Source: Candidatus Sedimenticola sp. (ex Thyasira tokunagai)
Lineage (GTDB): Bacteria > Pseudomonadota > Gammaproteobacteria > Chromatiales > Chromatiaceae
Assembly: GCA_037318855.1 (NCBI GenBank)
Contig: CP134874.1
Span: 1,550,598 to 1,614,597 of the forward strand
Length of the DNA: 64,000 nt
Direction of reading: 5' to 3'
The notes below the pieces were generated by a model, which did no database searches, was not told the origin of the DNA, and saw only the letters and a program-made list of their open reading frames with translations. Both the position numbers and the translations under genes were made by a program. Position 1 is the first letter of the stretch. Every line of letters starts with the position of its first letter. Positions 8,239 through 17,206 of this stretch are shown one piece after another.

Positions 8239-9321
8239 TCAGTGGATGATGCGACTGCTCTGAGTTTTCATGAGTTTAGCGATGAAGGGTGAGGTCATGG
8301 CACCAACCAGTGCGCTGTAGTTTAGCTGGAAACTGATTTCGTCACCGACCGACAGGTTGTAGCTACCGGTACCGGTAATGAGATGGTCACTGCTGGCTCC
8401 GAGGATCTCGATTCCGGAAGGTGGCTGGAGACCGCTAGGGTCAACATCCTGGTGCCCAACGGCCAGAATTGTCTGTGAGATATTGCCCTGATTTGTGAGG
8501 GATGGTTTCTCGCCAAAAGCATTCTGCGCCATTTCGCCCCATGGCTGTGATGGCTTGACCTTCGACTCTATCACTTCAGCGATGAGGGTGATGGCATCGG
8601 TATGCAGACCATCGATAGGTTGGCGGTGTAGAGGCTCACACCCTAACAGGATCGCTTCCCCCAAGCGGAGGTTGTTAATACGTCCCGTATCTGCACCGCT
8701 TAGTGCCCATTGAAGGTTCCCCGAGTTACCTCCAGAGACGATACTGAGCGTGGTGTCAAAGGTTGCTTCGATCGAATCGGCCAGCGCAGACAGCTCGGCC
8801 ATGTTTTTTGCATCGGGTGACACACCACTGCGGCAGGCAAGGTTGGTGCCGATGCCTTTGAGCACGATGTTCGGGAAGCGGAGCGTCTCACGTACGGCCT
8901 TCTCCAGGTCGCCCGGCATGATGCCTTCACGTAGGTCGCCAAGCTCGACCATGAGCACGACTCCGTGCGTCCGCTTCACCTTCTGTGCAGCGGATGAGAG
9001 CCTGCTAATGACATCGAGTTCGGTGTTTAAACTCACATCGGCATGCGCCACAACTCGGTCCACCTGACTGAGCATCGGTGAACGGATAAGCGTCATTGAC
9101 GCCGATACATGAGCATGGCGCATCGCTTCAACGTTCTCGATACGGGAGTCGCCAAGCCCAAGAACCCCAGCTTGAAGTAACGCCCCGACGACCTCGGGGG
9201 AGCCGAGAGTCGCCTTCGTAACCCCTGTGACCGAGATGCCACGACTGCCTAGCCGATCAACCAAGGTACGGGCATTATGCTCGATTTTTCCGAGGTCGAT
9301 CTCCAATCGCGGTGCACTCAT
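8239..9321 (-). CDS. Alanine/ornithine racemase-family PLP enzyme
   Basis: A 360-aa fold-type III PLP enzyme. PRLEIDLGKIEHNARTLVD and the TGVTKATLGSP segment containing the PLP lysine match the ornithine/alanine racemase-like family (Orr/YhfX type), which lacks the longer C-terminal domain of Alr. Further motifs are MVELGDLREGI and VSGGNSGNLQW. It overlaps the upstream DUF1611 gene by 4 bp (ATGA), so both are translated together; the pairing of DUF1611 with a racemase or epimerase suggests a D-amino-acid or amino-acid-ester pathway. The substrate cannot be read from the sequence. Confidence 0.8.
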   Translation of the reverse strand: MSAPRLEIDLGKIEHNARTLVDRLGSRGISVTGVTKATLGSPEVVGALLQAGVLGLGDSRIENVEAMRHAHVSASMTLIRSPMLSQVDRVVAHADVSLNTELDVISRLSSAAQKVKRTHGVVLMVELGDLREGIMPGDLEKAVRETLRFPNIVLKGIGTNLACRSGVSPDAKNMAELSALADSIEATFDTTLSIVSGGNSGNLQWALSGADTGRINNLRLGEAILLGCEPLHRQPIDGLHTDAITLIAEVIESKVKPSQPWGEMAQNAFGEKPSLTNQGNISQTILAVGHQDVDPSGLQPPSGIEILGASSDHLITGTGSYNLSVGDEISFQLNYSALVGAMTSPFIAKLMKTQSSRIIH

Positions 9322-10613
9322 TGTGCGCGTACGGTCACTCTTTCCTTTAGTTCGGGGAATGCCGAAAGGACTATCTCCACCAGATGTTCGGTAGGGCGGG
9401 TCAACGCATCAGTAGCGGGTATGCCGAGCTCATGCTCATACAGCGCGATGGCTGCTGTAACCTCAGCATCGGTTATATTCTCATGGTTGATTGTGAGGCC
9501 GATCACCTTCGTTTCGGCGAAAGCCTGAATGAGATTGATCTCAGTGGCGGGTGCTGGAATTGCCATCTGTTCAAAGTCGCAACGATGGGATCGTCCTGGT
9601 GCATGCTGCAATACAACACCGTCGGGGCAGCTGCCTCGGAGGATAAAGGATGTGGTCGAGAAGGCGGGGTGCCCCAGTGCGCCTTGCCCTTCGATGATGA
9701 TGACATCAGGGTTCTCAATTTCAAATGCTTCGACAATGGTGGCTTCCAACTCGCCTGCACAGAACTGCGACGGGACGGCATCAAGTGCGACACCGTAACG
9801 AGCGCCCTGGATCAAACCTGTCTGGCCGGTGCCGATCATGACGGCTTTGATGCCGCAATCATTCAGGGCATGGGTCAGGATGGTGGCTGTGGTACGTTTG
9901 CCGATAGCACAGTCGGTGCCCAGTACGGCAATACGTGGGCAGGTGACCTCGGCGATACGGCCACTGAATATGCGTAGCTCTTTCTGGGAGCGCGGTTTTC
10001 GAATATCGAGGATCTCTACATTTTTCTCTGCACTCAGTGCAGCGAACTCCGGATCATCGCTCAAGAACTCATGCAGGCCATTCACGATGTTCATCCCCAG
10101 GCCCATGGCCTTAAGCATCAAACTGCGTTCATCAGGCGATAGCATGCCACTGGATGGTGCCATGCCGAAGATGAAATAGTCGGGTACATAACCGGCCTTT
10201 ATCAGTGATTCGGTGAGATTGTTACAGATGGGGATGGCATTTGGCTTATTGTCGAGCACCGTGCCTGTGTCAAGGCCGGCCTTCTCACTATCGATGACTG
10301 AGAGGATTTCATATTTCTCTGAGTAACGAACCAGCCCGTTAGCGGTTTTACCATCGATGGCGCCGAAGTTACCTTCACAATAGACAACTGCGGTTGCGAT
10401 TTTTTTCTTTGTATCGAGAGACTGCAGCTGTACTGGTATCGCCAAATTGTTCCTGGCGGCATGTTCGCGGTTAGCGATGAGTGGATTTGATAGTGTGGAA
10501 AGTGAATCTGAGGAGGATGAAGCTGTATCGGTGAGGGTCTGGACGGTGGAGGTCGGCGGCGCCTGCTGAGAATAAGGGCGGGCCTGCGGTGGGTATGGGG
10601 GCACTATAGACAT
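9318..10613 (-). CDS. DUF1611 (DgcN-like) P-loop protein with a disordered N-terminal extension
   Basis: A 431-aa protein. The core from about residue 60 is DUF1611: a Rossmann-like N-terminal part (AVVYCEGNFGAIDGKTANG) and a P-loop domain with RIAVLGTDCAIGKRTTA (Walker A) and VIIIEGQGALGHPA. Members of this family include DgcN, an N-acetyltransferase of D-glutamate, which acts with the epimerase/racemase-like DgcA. Here the partner is a type III PLP racemase in an overlapping gene. The first ~50 residues are proline, serine and threonine rich (PPYPPQARPYSQQAPPTS) and look unstructured; this extension is not part of the core family as I know it. The start is at 10613; an internal start near residue 45 cannot be excluded. 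Confidence 0.8.
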   Translation of the reverse strand: MSIVPPYPPQARPYSQQAPPTSTVQTLTDTASSSSDSLSTLSNPLIANREHAARNNLAIPVQLQSLDTKKKIATAVVYCEGNFGAIDGKTANGLVRYSEKYEILSVIDSEKAGLDTGTVLDNKPNAIPICNNLTESLIKAGYVPDYFIFGMAPSSGMLSPDERSLMLKAMGLGMNIVNGLHEFLSDDPEFAALSAEKNVEILDIRKPRSQKELRIFSGRIAEVTCPRIAVLGTDCAIGKRTTATILTHALNDCGIKAVMIGTGQTGLIQGARYGVALDAVPSQFCAGELEATIVEAFEIENPDVIIIEGQGALGHPAFSTTSFILRGSCPDGVVLQHAPGRSHRCDFEQMAIPAPATEINLIQAFAETKVIGLTINHENITDAEVTAAIALYEHELGIPATDALTRPTEHLVEIVLSAFPELKERVTVRAQ

Positions 10614-10922
10614 GATAATCCTTCAAGTTGAGTGAGTTCCAGAGGGGGCAACGGAATCGTGCCGACCTTATTTTGCCGGATGTCAACGAGAGGACCCCAC
10701 GTAAGTGGTGGCTTATGCAGCAGACCATATTAACATAGATCGCAGTGGACCGTTGACATCAATATGGACAATGCCGATCTGAGGTCAGCTGCCGTCGCGT
10801 GTCTATACTCAAGTGGAAACTCAATGGGCTAGACTTTGAGTTGAAGAGTGCGTTTCTAGACCTGGTGGTAGTAAGGCACTCAGCCTATATAGCAATTTGC
10901 TTCAGTGCCTGATGGAGGCCAT
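10614..10922. other. Divergent intergenic spacer
   Basis: About 310 bp between the leftward DUF1611 gene and the rightward NYN gene. Both promoters must lie here. A TTGACA is present near 10752 but has no convincing -10 at 17 bp. No other structure was recognised. Confidence 0.5.
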
Positions 10923-11738
10923 ATGAGCATAAAATCCAACACCCAGAGCATGGCCCTGTACTGCGATTTTGAAAATGTCGCCCTAGGTGTACGGGATGAA
11001 AAATACGCCGCCTTCGATATCCAGAAGGTGCTGGAACGGCTGCTGCTCAAGGGCAATATCGTGGTCAAGAAGGCCTATTGCGACTGGGACCGCTATAAGG
11101 AGTTCAAGGTCGCCATGCATGAGGCCTCCTTTGAGATGATCGAGATCCCCCACGTGCGCCAATCAGGCAAGAACTCGGCAGATATTCGCATGGTAGTGGA
11201 TGCACTGGATCTGTGTTACACCAAGTCCCATGTAGACACCTTCGTCATTATCAGCGGCGACTCGGACTTTTCCGCCCTGGTGAGCAAACTGAGGGAGAAT
11301 AACAAGGTCGTTATAGGCGTCGGCGTAAAGAACTCCACCTCGGATCTGTTGACCTCCAACTGTGATGAGTTCATCTACTACGATGACCTGGTGCGTGAGA
11401 CGGGCAAACCACGCAGGAGCAAGCGCAAATCCGCCACCACAAAGACAGAACCCAAAGCCAGCGCCCCAACGGAGGAAGAAAAAAAACAGACAGCCATCGA
11501 CCTGGTGATGGAGACCTTGGGCGATCTGTTCGAGGAACGCGGGGACGAGGAAAAGGTCTGGGGCTCCATGGTCAAGCAGGCACTGAAGCGTCGCAAGCCC
11601 GGCTTTAGCGAGCGTTACCATGGCTTTCGCACCTTTGGTGAATTACTGGAGGAGGCCCAGGAGCGCAAATTGGTGGAACTGGAGCACGATGATAAATCCG
11701 GCGGCTATATCATCAAGGACTACACACATGAAGAGTAG
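10923..11738 (+). CDS. NYN-domain ribonuclease-like protein with C-terminal LOTUS/OST-HTH domain
   Basis: A 271-aa protein when started at ATG 10923, which has the ribosome site GGAGG 5 nt upstream; an in-frame GTG at 10905 is less likely. The N-terminal NYN (PIN-like) domain has its acidic residues in ALYCDFENVA, NSADIRMVVDAL and FVIISGDSDFSALVSKLRE. A charged linker (KRKSATTKTEPKASAP) leads to a C-terminal OST-HTH/LOTUS domain (WGSMVKQALKRRKPGFSERY, FGELLEEAQ). This LabA-like architecture is thought to cleave or bind RNA. The gene is monocistronic. Confidence 0.85.
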   Translation: MSIKSNTQSMALYCDFENVALGVRDEKYAAFDIQKVLERLLLKGNIVVKKAYCDWDRYKEFKVAMHEASFEMIEIPHVRQSGKNSADIRMVVDALDLCYTKSHVDTFVIISGDSDFSALVSKLRENNKVVIGVGVKNSTSDLLTSNCDEFIYYDDLVRETGKPRRSKRKSATTKTEPKASAPTEEEKKQTAIDLVMETLGDLFEERGDEEKVWGSMVKQALKRRKPGFSERYHGFRTFGELLEEAQERKLVELEHDDKSGGYIIKDYTHEE

Positions 11739-12721
<983 letters not shown>

Positions 12722-12739
12722 AGATCTTGCATTTACCTT

Positions 12740-12769
12740 GTAGGAGCGGCTCCCACCGCGATGAATAGC
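12740..12769. repeat. REP-like palindrome
   Basis: TGTAGGAGCGGCTCCCACCG, followed by CGATGAATAG, lies between convergent tadA and mltF. It shares the GTAGGAGCG...CGCGATG pattern with units at 12131, 51443 and (diverged) 57705. It could act as a transcription or mRNA-stability signal. Confidence 0.6.
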
Positions 12770-12779
12770 CCCCCGATTC

Positions 12780-14171
12780 CTACAACGCCGCCGGCATGAT
12801 AGATAGCACTGTCGGTGGTTCTTTTTTTACCGGCACCTGCCCCCGGTTGTGCCACACCAACAGATCGTAATAGCTGCGTATATTATCGACATAGTGCACG
12901 GGCTCGCCGCCACGCGCTTTGCCATATTTAACCGTTGTGTAGTACTTTTTCTGGGCAAGTAGCGGTAAATACTGCTTCACATCCATCCATTTGTCAGGAT
13001 CCGCACCTGCCCGCTGAGTGAGAATTCGAGCATCTTCCAGGTGACCAAACCCGACATTATAGCCGGCCAGCGCCATCCAAACTCTGTCCGGTAATCCTAC
13101 CCGGGCGGGTATCTTCTTCTCCATCATGCGCAGATAACGTGCACCACCGCTGATACTCTGTTCGGGGTCGATTCTATCCTTGATATTGAGCTGTGCTGCG
13201 GTTGCCTTGGTCAGCATCATCACCCCTTTTACACCGGTAGGGGAGACCGCCTCCGGTCGCCAATGTGACTCTTGATAGCCTATCGCTGCCAACAGTTGCC
13301 AGTCGAAGTTCATCTCCTTGGATGCCTGTTTGAACAAGGGGATCAGGGGCGGTAGTCTTTTTGCCAGATGACGCCGGAAGTCACGTTTGCCAACAAAGTC
13401 GAGCCGTCCGACATGATCATAATAACGCTCGATCATCTGCGCGAGTATGTCATTTTTTTTCAGTTTCTCAATATAGGTGACAGTAGCATTGTAGAGACTG
13501 GCATCCTCGGCGTGGGTAAGTGCCCATGCCAGTGGTTGAGGCTGATTGAGATCAAAAGCGACCAGTAGTTCAGAGTGGAAGCGGCGGCTGAGCGCCACCT
13601 GGTTGGAGTCGGCGACGGTATAGTCGATTAGCCCCTCTTTCACCAGAAAGAGCAGATCCTCACTCTTCTCGTCCTGTAACTCATCCCACTGAAGTTCGGG
13701 GTGTTGCTGTTTCAGTTGGTGCAGTATCTCGGCATGATGGCTACCGACTGCAACCTCAAAAATCCCCTCTTTGGTGTCGGTAATTTTCTTCGGCCGCTTA
13801 TTACCTGCACGGTATACCAGCTGCTGGGTAATCTCTTGATAGGCGGGAGTAAACCTCACCCGAAGCTTACGTTTTTCGGTAATACTCAACCCCGCCGCCG
13901 CAAGGTGTGCCTTCTTGTTAAGGAGCAGTGATTGAATTTCATCAAACGTGTCGGCGGTGATGTATTTCACCTTAACCCCTAGTTCGGTAGCAAACATCTC
14001 TACCATTTCAAACTCCAGCCCTTTGGTACCCTCGGCATCCTTATAGTAGGTGGTCGGGCTCTCGCGGGTCACGACTACCAGCTCTCCCTTGGCCTTTATC
14101 TGATCAAGCAGAGGCGCAGGTATAGTGCAGCTGACGAGTAGAGGAAGTAGTAGAATGACGAGAAAACGCAT
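12780..14171 (-). CDS. mltF: Membrane-bound lytic murein transglycosylase F
   Basis: A 463-aa protein. It begins with a lipoprotein signal peptide (FLVILLLPLLVSC, lipobox LVSC), so it should be anchored in the outer membrane. Residues about 30-260 are a periplasmic solute-binding (SBP_bac_3) domain (GELVVVTRESPTTYY, GLEFEMVEMFA). The C-terminal lytic transglycosylase domain has LAAIGYQESHW with the catalytic Glu, then GVKGVMMLTKATA and MALAGYNVGFGHLEDAR. It cleaves peptidoglycan glycan strands to 1,6-anhydro ends. The domain order matches MltF exactly. Confidence 0.95.
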   Translation of the reverse strand: MRFLVILLLPLLVSCTIPAPLLDQIKAKGELVVVTRESPTTYYKDAEGTKGLEFEMVEMFATELGVKVKYITADTFDEIQSLLLNKKAHLAAAGLSITEKRKLRVRFTPAYQEITQQLVYRAGNKRPKKITDTKEGIFEVAVGSHHAEILHQLKQQHPELQWDELQDEKSEDLLFLVKEGLIDYTVADSNQVALSRRFHSELLVAFDLNQPQPLAWALTHAEDASLYNATVTYIEKLKKNDILAQMIERYYDHVGRLDFVGKRDFRRHLAKRLPPLIPLFKQASKEMNFDWQLLAAIGYQESHWRPEAVSPTGVKGVMMLTKATAAQLNIKDRIDPEQSISGGARYLRMMEKKIPARVGLPDRVWMALAGYNVGFGHLEDARILTQRAGADPDKWMDVKQYLPLLAQKKYYTTVKYGKARGGEPVHYVDNIRSYYDLLVWHNRGQVPVKKEPPTVLSIMPAAL

Positions 14172-14349
14172 GGTATGAGTGAGATAGCCTCGTTGAGTGA
14201 AAAAGCTTATTAGGGCTGCCGGAGTTGTGTAGAATTATGCTCTATTGTAGTGAATGGGGTTTGTCGTACAACCCCATACTGTAAAGCTTTGACAGAGTGG
14301 TTGTCGGCAAGTTCGATCCTGAGTGGTGTCGGGGGTAGTTACAGTTTTA

Positions 14350-14418
14350 GGAGAGGTGCCAGAGTGGCCGAATGGGACGCACTCGAAATGCGTTGACCCC
14401 TTGCGGGGTCCGAGGGTT
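14350..14418 (+). pseudogene. Truncated duplicate of tRNA-Ser(CGA)
   Basis: The first 69 nt are identical to the intact tRNA-Ser at 14530, covering acceptor 5' strand, D arm, anticodon arm and variable arm. They then diverge inside the T arm, so no T loop, 3' acceptor strand or CCA follows. The duplication extends about 25 bp upstream of the tRNA start with a few differences, giving a 180-bp direct repeat (about 14325-14418 and 14505-14598). It is a tandem duplication or the scar of an earlier integration. Confidence 0.85.
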
Positions 14419-14423
14419 TGACA

Positions 14424-14476
14424 AGGCACGTAGTGCCGCAGGACGTTGTCGTGTAGCGACAACGCCCCGAAGGGGT
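14424..14476 (+). repeat. Three consecutive perfect hairpins replacing the tRNA 3' end
   Basis: Directly after the truncated tRNA come GGCAC-GTA-GTGCC, GTTGTCG-TGTA-CGACAAC and CCCC-GAA-GGGG in a row. Three back-to-back short perfect stem-loops look like a compact structured RNA or a REP cluster. No function could be recognised. Confidence 0.55.
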
Positions 14477-14529
14477 GAGGGCGTTAGCCTGAATCCATCC
14501 CGACCGGTGTCGAGAGTAGTTACAGTTTA

Positions 14530-14619
14530 GGAGAGGTGCCAGAGTGGCCGAATGGGACGCACTCGAAATGCGTTGACCCCTTGCGGGGTCCGAGGGTTCG
14601 AATCCCTCCCTCTCCGCCA
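14530..14619 (+). tRNA. serU: tRNA-Ser(CGA)
   Basis: A 90-nt class II tRNA with encoded CCA. Acceptor GGAGAGG pairs with CCTCTCC, discriminator G; the anticodon loop CTCGAAA gives anticodon CGA (reads UCG); the long variable arm has the hairpin GACCCCTTGCGGGGTC; the T arm is GGGTTCGAATCCC. Its 3' 28 nt form one end of the genomic island. The gene's original downstream sequence, including a terminator, now lies at 34708 onward. Confidence 0.95.
14592..14619 (+). repeat. Island attachment site, tRNA side
   Basis: The 28-bp 3' end of tRNA-Ser, from GAGGGTTCGAATCCC to CTCCGCCA, is exactly repeated at 34680-34707. The intact tRNA stays at this end next to the integrase, as is usual for tyrosine-recombinase islands. 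Confidence 0.92.
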
Positions 14620-14625
14620 AATAAG

Positions 14626-16091
14626 CTATTGAATTGATTTAATAAATGCCTTTATGGCTACAGGGATGTGGCCATTTTGTGCCATTTGACGAAACCAGTT
14701 CAAAACCCTTTCCCTCTGCTCGGGGGGGACTTCCACCCAACGTCCATACACTTCTTCGAGCATTCGATAGTTCGTGTGTCCCATTTGTTGCTTTATCCAA
14801 GAAAGAGGGACGCCAATGCTTAGTAGTATGCTGGCATAGGTATGCCTGGTTACATAACTTCTACCGGGAGGAAGGCCTGCGGTCTTCAGTGCAGCTACCC
14901 AACGTTTTCTGATTGTCTCAGCTCTCCACAAATCTCCAGTCTTGGGATTGATGAATACCCATTCAGCATTAGGGTGCAGCTGCTGTAGCGCTTTAAAGGC
15001 TTTTTCTGCAGGGGGAAGGAGATCCACCTGACGGGTTCTGAATTCATTTTTTGTGTCTCTGAGTTCGTTAGCGACAACGGCCTGCCTGATGTATACGCAG
15101 TGTTTTTCAAAATCGACATTGTCCCATTGCAAACCCAATCGTTCACTTGGACTTAATCCCGTCCAAAAACCTATCTCATAGAAGCCCCGAGCCTCCGGAC
15201 TTGAGAAACCATCAAGGATGAGGTCTACCTCATCTATGCTATAAGGGGTCGGTTCCTTTTTGCGAACCTTGAGACTGTCAACCGCTGCCAGCCATGGAGA
15301 ACGAAGTGAAGGCTGGTAAACCCTGGTAGCCGTGAGGCCGCACTACTTACCCGGCGTGCCTTGCGCCAGAGGGGAAGTAAAGTAGGAATTCGAGCACGGC
15401 GTCCAGTCATTCGGGAGCTGGAACGGAGCGGTAACGAGCTTGCGATGTTGTCGCTCCGTGCCAGTGACCGGGACGGCCAGGGCAGTAATAGGTTGTCGAA
15501 GATCGAGTGCGTTTTGGGGACTTGGATGTCCCAAAACGCATCACGAGATCAAAGACACGCTTGTGCTTCCATTGGGTTTCTATCGATTAGCTCATCTCCT
15601 AAAGCAGCTCTGAATGCGGGCTTTAGGAGCGCTAACCAGCTGTTTTTTGATTTTGGCTTACTTAGGGCGTTTATCAGCCATTGCTTTACTTGTGATGCTT
15701 TCAATTTTCTAGCCATAATATTCCCGATACCTGGTTTGATGTGGTTCTTGATGTAGTTTTCATATGACTTCCTTGTAGATTTGGTAAGCCGTCCCTTTAT
15801 TTGCTCGTAATACCAATCTACGAGTTCACCAACCGTTATGTTGTTCAAGACGGTATGTCCGAAATGTGCAGCCCTCCTACTACCTGGGAAGTGCTCTGCA
15901 TAGTTGAATGTGCCAGTGGCAATTTCATACTTGATGGCAGCAAGTTTGTTTGAGGCGAATTCCACATGCTGTTTTTGAAATGGACTTAGTTTGAGTGTCT
16001 CTCTGCACCGAACTCCCTCATAACGAAAATCAATCTGAATGCTGTGCCCACGCGGGCGTACACCAGGTGGAAATTCGACGCACATTTTCAT
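14626..16091 (-). pseudogene. int: Phage-type tyrosine integrase, split by a 281-bp element
   Basis: The N-terminal part (16091-15564) has an Arm-type DNA-binding start (CVEFPPGVRPRGHSIQIDF) and a SAM-like core-binding domain (VGELVDWYYEQIKGRLTKST). The C-terminal catalytic part follows after the insertion (VDSLKVRKKEPTPYSIDEVD ...). Removing 15283-15563 leaves 1185 bp, an exact 394-aa frame joining NPMEA to VDSLK. Catalytic residues: TRHTYAS (Arg), GHT (His) and VYGRW (Tyr) are present, but the first Arg, normally in TG(L/M)R, is Ser in FWTGLSPSER. The ATG at 16091 overlaps the excisionase stop (TAATG), so xis-int is one operon. The gene lies immediately next to the attachment site. Confidence 0.9.
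15283..15563 (+). mobile_element. ORF-less structured element, copy 1 (in the integrase gene)
   Basis: A 281-bp unit starting CGCTGCCAGCC and ending ACACGCTTG, apparently identical to the copy at 20561. It has a chain of predicted stems: CCAGCC/GGCTGG near the 5' end, CTGG..ACGGAGC/GCTCCGT..CCAG in the middle around the core GGTAACGAGCTTGCGATGTT, and a 3' hairpin GCGTTTTGGGGAC-TTGGAT-GTCCCAAAACGC. Excision joins GTCAAC to TGCTTCC with no duplicated target bases and restores the integrase frame. No protein of credible length is encoded. It lies antisense to the integrase. Best guess is a non-autonomous IS200/IS605-type, HEARO/omega-RNA-like unit. Confidence 0.8.
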
Positions 16092-16270
16092 TAGGCGGCT
16101 ATACCCTGGATCCACGCCTCAACGGCACTGATACAGATGTGAATGCGTCCATCTGGAGATTTTGTCCAGTGAACATTCTTCACCCACACGCCGCGCGCGG
16201 TTTTAAGTGCGATGGCTTTTTCCGTGTATCCACTTAGCTCGGAGAAGCGCTTTATCGTTACCCAGTTCAC
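16091..16270 (-). CDS. xis: Small excisionase
   Basis: A 59-aa protein from GTG 16270: VNWVTIKRFSELSGYTEKAI, then VWVKNVHWTKSPDGR and a C-terminal SAVEAWIQG. This matches the phage excisionase-like family, which starts with (K/N)W(V/I)TIKRF(S/A)E.SGYTEKA. These proteins bend DNA at att sites and direct the integrase towards excision. The stop codon overlaps the integrase start by 1 nt. Confidence 0.85.
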   Translation of the reverse strand: MNWVTIKRFSELSGYTEKAIALKTARGVWVKNVHWTKSPDGRIHICISAVEAWIQGIAA

Positions 16271-16349
16271 TCTTGTATCCTCATGTTTCGTTCTGCTCTA
16301 TCTCTATGAGTTTTCTGCAGGTAATAAAACGAGGTTTTTCATGAAAAAA

Positions 16350-16625
16350 TCATAAGTACTCGTTTTCAAGAAGGATTTCCTGGAGCTCCCGATAGGTGTC
16401 CACCATAAATACAGAAGTAAGCCCCTGTAGCTGATCAGGATTTTCATCGAGTTTCCTATTTGCCCAAGTACTAACTGCCTGTTCGTTAGTGTTGTCACCA
16501 TGAATACCAAGGGGCGGTACATGGGTACTTGAGCGAAGGAAGTCGGGGTTCAAACGGCCTAAGAGATATGAGGTCAGCATCTTCCGGTTATCTTTCTCTT
16601 GCCTCATGCGCATGGTTAGCTCCAT
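16350..16625 (-). CDS. Unknown 91-aa island protein
   Basis: Starts METL-like (MELTMRMRQEKDNRKMLTS) and ends VDTYRELQEILLENEYL. No family recognised; it is charged, with no membrane segment. It begins inside the 39-aa frame at 16588-16707 in another phase and has no clear ribosome site of its own, so either it is translationally coupled or both frames are pieces of one frameshifted gene. Confidence 0.4.
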   Translation of the reverse strand: MELTMRMRQEKDNRKMLTSYLLGRLNPDFLRSSTHVPPLGIHGDNTNEQAVSTWANRKLDENPDQLQGLTSVFMVDTYRELQEILLENEYL

Positions 16626-16707
16626 GGCACTGATCTATCGCAGTGCCTTCCCACAGGTTCTCCATCGCCTCCCTGACGGATTCATCACTCGCAATTTTCT
16701 TCTTCAT
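16588..16707 (-). CDS. Unknown 39-aa frame with a strong ribosome site
   Basis: Preceded by AGGAGGG and reading MKKKIASDESVREAMENLWE then GTAIDQCHGANHAHEARER. The strong ribosome site makes translation likely. The following 91-aa frame overlaps it in a different phase; a single-base change would fuse them into about 120 aa. No family recognised. Confidence 0.4.
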   Translation of the reverse strand: MKKKIASDESVREAMENLWEGTAIDQCHGANHAHEARER

Positions 16708-16827
16708 AAGAATGCCCTCCTGAATGAAATAATGACATCTTAAGTATCATATTAGGGGCTAAAATTGCTTTTACAAGGAAATATTGCTATTCAGGATGTA
16801 ATTATTCTGATCTAGGAGTCAGAGATC

Positions 16828-17037
16828 GTGATTAGATGTCATCTCTCCACATTGATGGGGCAGCACAAACTGAAAATCTCGGACGTTGCCAAAGCGACTG
16901 GGCTGCATCGAAATACGATCACGCTCATGTATAGGGAGACTGCAAGCCGGGTTGAGTTGGATGCGGTAGATAAACTCTGCAGGCTCTTCAGTTGTGAGGT
17001 GGGTGATCTGTTTGAGTACGTTGCAGATGAAGACTAA
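16828..17037 (+). CDS. Small XRE-family (YozG-type) regulator
   Basis: A 69-aa protein from GTG 16828: a helix-turn-helix (LKISDVAKATGLHRNTITLMY) followed by LDAVDKLCRLFSCEVGDLFEYV, the typical ending of minimal Cro/C1 proteins. It sits just upstream of hsdR, so it is a candidate regulator (C protein-like) of the island's type I system or of the divergent xis-int operon. Confidence 0.75.
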   Translation: MIRCHLSTLMGQHKLKISDVAKATGLHRNTITLMYRETASRVELDAVDKLCRLFSCEVGDLFEYVADED

Positions 17038-17206
17038 CCATGCAATCTGATTGATAGGATGGAACGGATGCCAGACTCAGCTAACTTCAATTTTCTGACT
17101 AAATATGACCCGATATTTCTGCGGCTTGCCTCTGCTGCAGAACGTGCTTTTGCAAGCGATCCAAATACAACGCTGATCAAACTCCGTCAGTTGGGTGAGG
17201 CGTTAG

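Noticed and set aside
14350..14619. Two functional tandem tRNA-Ser genes
   Set aside because: Only the second copy has a T loop, 3' acceptor strand and CCA; the first diverges after 69 nt.
15343..15534. A 63-aa frame repeated identically at 20621-20812, and related frames on both strands of the structured elements
   Set aside because: They run through the conserved stems, differ or break in copies 3 and 4, and have no ribosome sites. Repetition is explained by the element's RNA-like structure, not by a protein.
15283..15563. Group II intron fragment or attC cassette
   Set aside because: There is no intron domain V-like motif, no GUGYG start at the left junction, and no integron integrase; seamless removal from protein-coding frames on both strand orientations also argues against self-splicing, since the integrase copy is antisense.
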